A stretch of 6,536 bases of DNA. Source: Rhodobiaceae bacterium. GTDB taxonomy: Bacteria; Pseudomonadota; Alphaproteobacteria; Parvibaculales; Parvibaculaceae. The notes beneath the pieces are model-generated. The model had not been told where the DNA came from. It did not search any database and saw only the letters and a program-made list of their open reading frames with translations. The position numbers and the translations under genes were made by a program. This document shows positions 1-5,766 of the stretch, in pieces; the stretch's first letter is position 1; each line of letters begins with the position of its first letter. Where the stretch lies: NCBI GenBank assembly GCA_002746275.1, contig NVWR01000001.1, forward strand, positions 883,334 through 889,869, in the 5' to 3' direction.

Positions 1-28
1 TATTACCAATGTGTAAAGGCGTTCTTTG

Positions 29-466
29 ATGAGAAATCCGACCGATGCTTATGGAAAAACAGTCAAACTGGGGAGCGATCCGCGCGAGCTGGAAGCAACC
101 CTTTTGATCCAGGCGGCCAGTCGACTCCAAAAACATCAGGACAATTGGGATCCACGATCCAAAGACCTGAGCGCAGCACTACAATTCAACCGACAGATCT
201 GGACGATTTTCGCGTCAGCTGTGACTGATGAAAGCAATGAACTGCCCCTAGATATTCGGCAAAACCTCGCGAATTTGGCCCTGTTTGTTTTCAAGCAAAC
301 CGTCGCCGTACAGGCATCTTCGGATCCTCAAAAGCTTGATTCACTCATCAACATCAATCGACAAATCGCAGCCGGTCTATTCCAAAAACAAAATCTGTCA
401 ACTCAGGCTGCTCCAACGATCCCAGCAGCCCAAGCCGGTCGGACTTCCCAGATCATAACGAGCTAA
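29..466 (+). CDS. flaF: Flagellar biosynthesis regulator FlaF
   Basis: A 145-residue protein of the FlaF family. In Caulobacter and relatives FlaF acts with FlbT in the cytoplasm to control flagellin synthesis and to assist flagellin export. Family hallmarks are visible: an N-terminal AYGKTVKLGSDPRELEATLL block (residues 8-27), LQKHQDNWD (33-41), the AALQFNRQIWTIFAS core (49-63), ELPLDIRQNLANLALFVFKQ (71-90) and a late INRQIAAGL helix (109-117). The last 25-30 residues are Ala/Thr/Gln-rich, look disordered, and make the protein somewhat longer than the roughly 115-125 residues I expect. I chose the ATG at 29; an in-frame TTG directly before it (26) would add one residue. AAGG at 16-19 lies nine bases upstream of the ATG. 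Only 28 bases precede the gene, so its promoter and any upstream flagellin or flbT gene are outside the window. It converges on the flgL end of the hook operon. Confidence 0.93.
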   Translation: MRNPTDAYGKTVKLGSDPRELEATLLIQAASRLQKHQDNWDPRSKDLSAALQFNRQIWTIFASAVTDESNELPLDIRQNLANLALFVFKQTVAVQASSDPQKLDSLININRQIAAGLFQKQNLSTQAAPTIPAAQAGRTSQIITS

Positions 467-483
467 TTTTCTCAGCACACAGC

Positions 484-513
484 AAAAAAGCCCAACACAA
501 TGTTGGGCTTTTT
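484..513. terminator. Bidirectional intrinsic terminator between flaF and flgL
   Basis: GCCCAACA (490-497) pairs perfectly with TGTTGGGC (501-508) around a three-base loop, CAA. Six A residues (484-489) flank the stem on the left and five T residues (509-513) on the right, followed by GTTTT. Read on the plus strand this is a stem plus U-tract 18 bases after the flaF stop. Read on the minus strand it is the same hairpin with a U-tract about 50 bases after the flgL stop. It therefore plausibly ends both convergent units. Seen directly in the sequence; function is inferred. Confidence 0.9.
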
Positions 514-561
514 GTTTTGAGAGAGCTCCAAAGCTGATGCAGGTGCTCACGGAACCTATTC

Positions 562-2043
562 CTACCGAAGGAAGTTCAACAGACTTAGCTCATTCACCCG
601 CGCTGTAACCTGAAAGGCTGCCTCAAGCTGGCTTTGCACAACACCAATCTTCGCTGCAATCTCATATGGGTCCGCATTTTCAACATCTGCAACCAGTCCC
701 AAAGATACTGAGATCGAACTCTCCGTCCGTTCTTTTGTATCATCAAGCTTAGCTTGCAGAAATCCCGTTTCGATGAGGGCATCCACAGGCGACCGTGTTC
801 CCTTGAAAGACACTGTATCGGCAACACGTTCGATCATCTCGCTATAGTTGTCGGCAGCAAGCGGATCTGAGCTTGAGAAAATTGTAATTGTCAGAAGTGC
901 CGTCGTCTTCAAAAGAGCGACGATCGCCTTCTCGTCTGCCCGAATACCATAAGAGATAATTTCATTATCCCCGATTTTCGCCAGCCCCGGTGCGCTGCTG
1001 GATGCATCTCCCGTATACCAAATGACCGTATCCGCACTTGTGCCATTTGTCAGAGCTGTTGCCGACGTAAGGGGGGCACCACTCACTCGCTGAGGCGGAT
1101 TATTGTCGAAAAAATCAGTGCTAGCCTGCGCTGCCGATGCAGCTTTCACCGTTGTTTTTGCGAAGTCCTGCAAGGCCGCATCAAAGGCGGTATGAAAATT
1201 CGCTGCTGTCGCGTTTTCATCCACACCAATCAGAAATGCTCCCTCCCCAGCAGGCGAAACAGTCGTCGCCTTGAAGCTCAGAGTTTCGACTGTTCCGTCC
1301 GGCAACGTAAATTCAAAAGTGATGCTTTGCCCCTGTTCCGGCAAAGTAGATGTGAAGGCGATGTCAATATTAGGGGGCGATCCCACCGGCCCGGTGACAG
1401 TTGTTCCCGACAAGGATGATGTCGCGCCAGAAAGCTTGGCCCCAAAAACACTGGGATCTGCATCTTCAGTTATACTGAATGTCGCTGCGGTTGTGTTCAA
1501 AGTCAGACGAGCGCGGTCATCAGAACCCAAATCGGCTTGGGAACGCTCTGAGACCACCTGCCGAAACCCGGCACGTGTCGCATCTCCATCCAGGATCACA
1601 GCAGGCAGTGCCACTGGTGAATTTGTGGTGTCAGTTCCAGCGAACAAGTGTCGCCCTGCTATCTCTGTATTCAGCAACGAAGCGATTTCATCAAATTGAG
1701 AGACCGCATTCAGCTGCAATTGGGTCTGCCCTGATCCAGTAAGATCAAAGGAAGCCGTGAGAGAGTCCGTCTTCAATTTGGATGCAAGATCATCAATTCG
1801 AGTAAGCGTCGCAGATTGGATACCAAGGCGTAGACTGATTAGGTCAATTGTCTTTATGTAACTCTGCTGCGAACTTATCTGGTCTCGAAGGGACAAAACG
1901 ACGGCGGCATCTCCGCCAAGACCACCGAACGTTTCAGCTTTTTTGCCTGACACCAACTGTCGAGACAGGTCGTCCTGTATGCGCTTCAGTGAGACCACTT
2001 CTGCCTGCAGCCGCAAGGTGCGTGAGAGCGATGGTATTTCCAT
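562..2043 (-). CDS. flgL: Flagellar hook-filament junction protein FlgL (long alphaproteobacterial form)
   Basis: A 493-residue flagellin-like protein that, with FlgK, forms the junction between hook and filament outside the cell after export by the flagellar type III apparatus. Residues 1-140 resemble the flagellin/FlgL N-terminal helical domain: RLQAEVVSLKRIQDDLSRQL, then a long heptad-like helix, ending in EIAGRHLFAGTDT (127-139). Residues 405-493 form the C-terminal helical domain, including ADPYEIAAKIGVVQSQLEAA (457-476) and the flagellin-like ending LSLLNFLR. Between them lies an enlarged beta-rich region (about 185-370) with FTLPDGTVETLSFKAT (245-260), FFDNNPPQRVSG (311-322) and IWYTGD (341-346). 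Enteric FlgL is about 317 residues, so this form carries a large insertion; I recall similar long forms in Rhizobiales. The ATG at 2041-2043 is preceded by AAGGGG (2053-2058, minus strand) nine bases away. It starts 19 bases after flgK and is the last gene of the operon. No signal peptide, as expected for flagellar export. Confidence 0.9.
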   Translation of the reverse strand: MEIPSLSRTLRLQAEVVSLKRIQDDLSRQLVSGKKAETFGGLGGDAAVVLSLRDQISSQQSYIKTIDLISLRLGIQSATLTRIDDLASKLKTDSLTASFDLTGSGQTQLQLNAVSQFDEIASLLNTEIAGRHLFAGTDTTNSPVALPAVILDGDATRAGFRQVVSERSQADLGSDDRARLTLNTTAATFSITEDADPSVFGAKLSGATSSLSGTTVTGPVGSPPNIDIAFTSTLPEQGQSITFEFTLPDGTVETLSFKATTVSPAGEGAFLIGVDENATAANFHTAFDAALQDFAKTTVKAASAAQASTDFFDNNPPQRVSGAPLTSATALTNGTSADTVIWYTGDASSSAPGLAKIGDNEIISYGIRADEKAIVALLKTTALLTITIFSSSDPLAADNYSEMIERVADTVSFKGTRSPVDALIETGFLQAKLDDTKERTESSISVSLGLVADVENADPYEIAAKIGVVQSQLEAAFQVTARVNELSLLNFLR

Positions 2044-2062
2044 GGGATTATTCCCCTTGTCC

Positions 2063-3931
2063 TTATCTGCCGATTGTCAGCATGATGTCCATAAGATCTT
2101 TGATCGTCGACAGAATGCGTGCATTGGCCGCGTAAGCGGTTTCCAGAATGAGAAGGTCCGACAGTTCCGTGTCGATGTCGACACCGACACTTTCATTAAA
2201 CCGGGCCTGGAGCGTATCACTGACAATCTTGTTGGACTCAACCGCATTTTCTGCATTCGCCGCCTGCGTCGATTGGAAATCAACAATCCGACGGGTGAAA
2301 GAGTCAATTGTCCCGGAGAACGGCGACGTGCTGCTGCCAATACCGGAATCTGAAGCGTAGGTCCGTGAATTGCTGGTTAGTCGAGCGATCAAATCGAGAG
2401 GTCGTGTCGGATCGCCGATATCCGTAGCCGGACTTGTATTGTAAACAACCAGAAGCGAGTTGTCCGCCACCAAACTCTGATTGACGCGAATACGATGCGC
2501 CAAGCCTTGTTTCTGTCCGCCATTGTCGAGACTATTGGAATAGATCCTCTGAGCATTACCATCGACAAACAAAGCAATGCCGGTTCCCGCATCAATAAGG
2601 GCTGACGGGGTGACAGTGGTAGACAGAGCATCAATGTCGGACGTCCCCGCAACCCCATCATCAACAAACCGCAGCAGCGTACCCGACGGGTTCGAAACAA
2701 CCACCTCAGCCGGCAAAGCCGCATTCAGGTCGTTGACAATATCACCAATCGATTGCGTCCAATCGATCCCAATCACGATATCGTTTGGATTGTTGGTCGC
2801 ACTATTGGCAAGCGGCAAGATGCTTGGATCTTCAACTTTGATGATCGTTACCGTGGTTGACGTCCCGCCAATCGTATAGGTCAGATTGATGGTATTGCCA
2901 GAAAGCAGCGAGGCAGTATCAACTTCAAATCCTGTGGCGGCACCCGCTGTAGCAGCTGTCCCAGCTGTTGTCTCCGCTGACAAGGACAGAATAAGTTCCG
3001 ACGCAAGTTCATCCAGCTGAGCTTGTGCCTCAGGCAACACATTATCGCGTAGGTTGATAAGCGCCGCGATTTCACCAGACCGAAACGCCCCCGATGCGAT
3101 CAAATCTATTTTGGTCGTACCGGAGGTGAGCGTAATTGTCCCAACATTGCGCAGCGCAGGGTCGGAATTGTAGAGAGATGTTGTCCCAATCGATGTTCGC
3201 TCATCAAATGAAATATCCGCAGATGTTGAATCAAGGAGAGCAAAACCACCCCCCGTGAAGAGACTAACCGCACCGTCATCCCGGCTTACGACATTGATGT
3301 CCATCAGCTGTGAGAGACGGTCAATGGCGAGGTCTCGTTGATCCTCAAGATCAGCTGCCTCACCCGTTGTCGCGTGCCCAAGGACGATCTGATTGTTGAG
3401 GCTCGCCACACGTTTTAGCTGTTCATTAGCCTCGCGTACCGCATTGGCGAGACCATGCTCCGCTTCAAGCCGCAACTGTTGAACCAGCTCCGATGAGCCA
3501 TTCAACGCATCGGCAAAATCATCGGCCTCCGCAAGAACGTTCGCCCGAATGGACGCATTTTCCGGCGTCGTTGCCAGCGACTGAAATGCCGTAGTTAAGT
3601 CAGCTAAACGTCCAGCGAGAGACAGCCCCGATTCAGGAGCTCCCAGCGCTGAATCAATACGGTTGAGATATGTCGAGAGGGTCTGAGAGGCGATTGTGTC
3701 CGCTCGGGAGATCCGCAACTGTTGTTGCTGGAATATATCAATGTCCCGTTGCGCCGCTGAAAAAGCAACACCAATGCTCTGACCGTTGGCCAACACGCTT
3801 GAGGTTGTGACTGACTTACGAGAATAACCGGGCGTGCTTGCATTCGCGATATTCCGCGAAACAATATCAATCCCAGCTTGCGTCGCTTTCAGACCGCTAA
3901 TGGAGGAATTGAGCGCGTTGGTCAGAGTCAT
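2063..3931 (-). CDS. flgK: Flagellar hook-associated protein FlgK (HAP1)
   Basis: A 622-residue protein that forms the first junction ring between hook and filament. The N-terminal rod/hook helix and motif are clear: ALNSSISGLKATQAGIDIVS, then RNIANASTPGYSRKS (26-40), the typical flagellar axial-protein signature. Residues 60-210 are helical, with LEDQRDLAIDRLSQLMDINV (195-214) typical of FlgK. The middle is beta-rich (about 330-450), followed by IALFVDGN (452-459) and GDPTRPLDLIARLT (506-519). The C-terminal helix SVGVDIDTELSDLLILETAY (581-600) with AANARILSTIKDLMDIML (601-618) is diagnostic. Length suits alphaproteobacterial FlgK (about 547 in enterics). The N-terminal motif fits the ATG at 3931, but the upstream bases lack a good Shine-Dalgarno match (only ACGG-like). 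It lies 52 bases after flgE and 19 before flgL, in one operon. Confidence 0.95.
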   Translation of the reverse strand: MTLTNALNSSISGLKATQAGIDIVSRNIANASTPGYSRKSVTTSSVLANGQSIGVAFSAAQRDIDIFQQQQLRISRADTIASQTLSTYLNRIDSALGAPESGLSLAGRLADLTTAFQSLATTPENASIRANVLAEADDFADALNGSSELVQQLRLEAEHGLANAVREANEQLKRVASLNNQIVLGHATTGEAADLEDQRDLAIDRLSQLMDINVVSRDDGAVSLFTGGGFALLDSTSADISFDERTSIGTTSLYNSDPALRNVGTITLTSGTTKIDLIASGAFRSGEIAALINLRDNVLPEAQAQLDELASELILSLSAETTAGTAATAGAATGFEVDTASLLSGNTINLTYTIGGTSTTVTIIKVEDPSILPLANSATNNPNDIVIGIDWTQSIGDIVNDLNAALPAEVVVSNPSGTLLRFVDDGVAGTSDIDALSTTVTPSALIDAGTGIALFVDGNAQRIYSNSLDNGGQKQGLAHRIRVNQSLVADNSLLVVYNTSPATDIGDPTRPLDLIARLTSNSRTYASDSGIGSSTSPFSGTIDSFTRRIVDFQSTQAANAENAVESNKIVSDTLQARFNESVGVDIDTELSDLLILETAYAANARILSTIKDLMDIMLTIGR

Positions 3932-3983
3932 TGTGTTGCCGTTACGTCAGAGGGAGATAGCCAAGCGGGCTTAAGTTGATCGA

Positions 3984-5378
3984 CTATCGGATCATATTGA
4001 GAGCTTCGGTGATCATTTCATCAGCCGTCGTCACAATCCGAGTATTTGCCGAATAGGCCTGCTGCGTGATGATCAGTTTCGAAAACTCATCCGCAATGTC
4101 GACATTTGACCCTTCAAGCGCGGCGGCAACGATGTCACCTCCCCCACCGATCAATGCTTCACCAGAATCCTGTGTGGCAAGAAAAGCCCCACCGTCCGCC
4201 TTCTGGAGTGCATTGGGGTCGTTAAACCGCACCACACTCACCTCCGCCAGATCAACGGATTTCCCGTTGGAATAGGTACCCACAATCCGACCATTGTTGG
4301 ACATTGCGATATCGATCAATGCGCCGGCTGCATAACCGTCCTGATCAAGTGCATTCACAGTGACTGTCCCACTGGAGGCATCAAACTGGGTAACATCGGA
4401 CGAGCCATGGTTGAGCGTGATATTACCCAGATTGGTCCCGTTGACGGTCAAGGCCGTAACTGTCGTCGAATTCACCGCAGGTACTAGCCGGCCACCGGAG
4501 AAAACGTAATCCTGACCCACATTGGTCCATTTGGCAGCTGTACCTGTTGCACTGTCGCTGTTCTTGTAGAACAGGTTCCATGTATCACCACCACCCGTAC
4601 CGGCGGTATTTGCCTCATTATCAATCTTTGCCCAGCGGAGCTGAACCTGCGTAGGTGCCCCAAGAGCGTCATAAAGAGTGATCGAACCACCAGAGAGAGA
4701 GCTGTCCAAGAACTGGCTTTCATCTGCAGCCTGAACAAAACCGTTACCCGCGCCGGGTGTGATCGTGGTTGGGTCATTGGCATAACCCGCGCCCAGCACA
4801 AGCTCGCTGCCCACCACGGCGGTGTCAGCATTTACAGTTTTTGGATAGCTCGGAAGGTTAGCTTCATATTCAACGGTTGTACTCGCCTTCGCTTCAAGAA
4901 AAGCACTGTTGATGTTGATAGGGCTTGTGACATTACCAACCGGGTTCCCACTTATCGGGTCGATGGCAACCCCTTGAAGGAAATACCCTGAGCTGTTCAC
5001 AAGGTAACCATTTCGGTCGAGCTCAAAATCACCCTGGCGGGTGTATCGATCAACATCGAGCAAAACAGGCTGATTGTCGAGCGTACCGACTGGCTTTGAA
5101 ACGACAAAGAACCCTGGTCCATTAATAGCAATATGGGTTTTCACCGGGCTGGAGTTGACCGCACCTTGCACATTGTTTGTGTAGGCGGGCTGCGCATAGG
5201 TCGTACCTGGCAGATGGAAATTTTGACCGCTTGCTGTGACGGAATCATAGAAACTCGTGTCCGTCCGCTTGAACCCCGTCGTTTGCGAGTTCGCGATATT
5301 GTCTGAAATATGGGCCAACGCAGTGGCTTGTGCTCGGATACCCGAAATGGCTGTCGATATCGCACCGTTAAAGCTCAT
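3984..5378 (-). CDS. flgE: Flagellar hook protein FlgE
   Basis: A 464-residue hook subunit that polymerises outside the cell into the flexible joint between rod and filament. Domain order: N-terminal D0 helix with ISDNIANSQTTGFKRTDTSF (24-43), the flagellar rod/hook signature; INGPGFFVV (85-93); a hook domain with GSITLYDALGAPTQVQLRW (231-249); a repeat-like beta region near ALDQDGYAAG (343-352) and SNNGRIVGTYSNGK (360-373); DPNALQKADGGAFLAT (387-402); and the C-terminal helix EGSNVDIADEFSKLIITQQ (422-440) plus AYSANTRIVTTADEMITEAL. I chose the ATG at 5376-5378 because it gives the canonical MSFNGAIS start and has AAGGAG nine bases upstream. A longer in-frame start at 5441 lies upstream of the predicted transcript start. 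It is the first gene of the flgE-flgK-flgL unit, behind a sigma-54-type promoter. Neither flgD nor fliK, common flgE neighbours, is next to it in this window. Confidence 0.96.
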   Translation of the reverse strand: MSFNGAISTAISGIRAQATALAHISDNIANSQTTGFKRTDTSFYDSVTASGQNFHLPGTTYAQPAYTNNVQGAVNSSPVKTHIAINGPGFFVVSKPVGTLDNQPVLLDVDRYTRQGDFELDRNGYLVNSSGYFLQGVAIDPISGNPVGNVTSPININSAFLEAKASTTVEYEANLPSYPKTVNADTAVVGSELVLGAGYANDPTTITPGAGNGFVQAADESQFLDSSLSGGSITLYDALGAPTQVQLRWAKIDNEANTAGTGGGDTWNLFYKNSDSATGTAAKWTNVGQDYVFSGGRLVPAVNSTTVTALTVNGTNLGNITLNHGSSDVTQFDASSGTVTVNALDQDGYAAGALIDIAMSNNGRIVGTYSNGKSVDLAEVSVVRFNDPNALQKADGGAFLATQDSGEALIGGGGDIVAAALEGSNVDIADEFSKLIITQQAYSANTRIVTTADEMITEALNMIR

Positions 5379-5387
5379 CTTTCCAAT

Positions 5388-5393
5388 CTCCTT
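5388..5393 (-). promoter_or_regulatory. Shine-Dalgarno site that fixes the flgE start
   Basis: On the minus strand AAGGAG is followed by a nine-base spacer and then the ATG at 5376-5378. This is the strongest ribosome-binding site in the window. It supports the 464-residue FlgE over a 485-residue version. Confidence 0.88.
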
Positions 5394-5402
5394 AAAACTA
5401 CC

Positions 5403-5415
5403 CGGGCATAACCCG
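5403..5415 (-). other. Small hairpin in the flgE 5' leader
   Basis: On the minus strand CGGG, five bases (TTATG) and CCCG form a short stem within the predicted 48-base leader of the flgEKL transcript, ending ten bases before the AAGGAG. The stem is only four pairs, and the adjoining CCCGGG allows alternative pairing. The inverted repeat is real; any role in RNA stability or translation is a guess. Confidence 0.3.
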
Positions 5416-5436
5416 AAAATACCTTGGCCTTCTAAA

Positions 5437-5452
5437 AGCAAGGGATGGGCCA
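5437..5452 (-). promoter_or_regulatory. Sigma-54 (-24/-12) promoter for flgE-flgK-flgL
   Basis: The minus strand reads TGGCCCATCCCTTGCT, against the sigma-54 consensus TGGCACG-N4-TTGCW. The invariant GG (5450-5451) and GC (5438-5439) are separated by exactly ten bases, and TTGC is perfect. Mismatches are limited to the A and G of CACG and the purine after it. The transcript would start near 5426, giving a leader of about 48 bases before flgE. In Caulobacter-type flagellar hierarchies hook genes are transcribed by RpoN with the activator FlbD, which matches this position. Confidence 0.8.
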
Positions 5453-5525
5453 GATATTTATCTAAGTAGTTTCAATGAGTTAGGCTAATTCGCCCCTAGG
5501 CAAACAAGGCAAAAACCAAATCTTA

Positions 5526-5562
5526 CCCGGCAATTTCTGCCTGTTCTCCCGCAACCCGGCAA
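5526..5562. promoter_or_regulatory. Putative activator (FlbD-type) binding sites upstream of the flgE promoter
   Basis: CCCGGCAA occurs twice in the same orientation, at 5526-5533 and 5555-5562, 29 bases apart. The first copy belongs to a dyad, GGCA-ATTTC-TGCC (5529-5541). Relative to the predicted transcript start near 5426, the sites centre around -109 and -132, the usual distance for enhancers of sigma-54 promoters. FlbD sites (ftr elements) in Caulobacter are GC-rich imperfect palindromes at such distances, and from memory they contain a similar CGGCA core. Motif and spacing are seen; the identity of the protein is inferred. Confidence 0.5.
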
Positions 5563-5623
5563 AGATACACTCCCCGTTCGCAAACCAATCTTCTTATGCA
5601 TTTTGGCAAGGCCGACGCCACGT

Positions 5624-5637
5624 CAACCTCCAGGTTG
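5624..5637. repeat. Perfect 14-base inverted repeat (operator-like)
   Basis: CAACCT (5624-5629) and AGGTTG (5632-5637) are perfect inverted arms around CC. The site lies about 130 bases upstream of the ATPase start. With a two-base centre it is more like a dimeric protein-binding site than an RNA hairpin. No regulator can be named, and a chance match is possible. Confidence 0.3.
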
Positions 5638-5766
5638 TCCGTATATGCACAGGCCTTTTGCTTGAATGGCTGAGCCGCTACCCCTAGGTTCTGTGACAAT
5701 TAGCAACAGGGAACTGGGCCGACAGATCAGCCGATCAAAAAAGCCCCAAAAATCAGCCGAGGAAGC

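Larger units (their letters stand above)
5379..5766. other. Divergent intergenic regulatory region between flgE and the MoxR-type gene
   Basis: These 388 bases contain no convincing gene. They hold the flgE ribosome-binding site, leader hairpin and sigma-54 promoter on the left, a GGCAA-rich putative activator region in the middle, and a 14-base palindrome near 5630. The octamer CCCCTAGG occurs twice (5493-5500 and 5681-5688). The promoter of the divergent ATPase gene should also lie here, but no strong sigma-70 match was seen. Confidence 0.7.

Noticed and set aside
1271..1699. A 142-codon plus-strand open frame inside flgL.
   Set aside because: It lies wholly opposite a well-supported gene and has no recognisable domain; its composition looks like an antisense shadow.
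1943..2353. A 136-codon plus-strand open frame across the flgK-flgL junction.
   Set aside because: It is antisense to two confident genes, has no good ribosome-binding site that I can see, and shows no known motif.
5379..5441. A longer FlgE beginning at 5441, adding 21 residues.
   Set aside because: The extra start lies upstream of the predicted sigma-54 transcript start and overlaps the promoter. The ATG at 5378 has AAGGAG and gives the canonical hook-protein N-terminus.
5604..5619. A plus-strand TGGCAAGGCCGACGCC with GG-N10-GC spacing, a possible sigma-54 promoter for the ATPase gene.
   Set aside because: It lacks the TT before GC and the C of CAC, and it overlaps the GGCAA cluster. The match is probably by chance.
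5662..5690. TTGAAT, 17 bases, TAGGTT upstream of the ATPase, as a possible sigma-70 promoter.
   Set aside because: The spacing is right, but only four of six and three of six bases match the consensus. Too weak to call.
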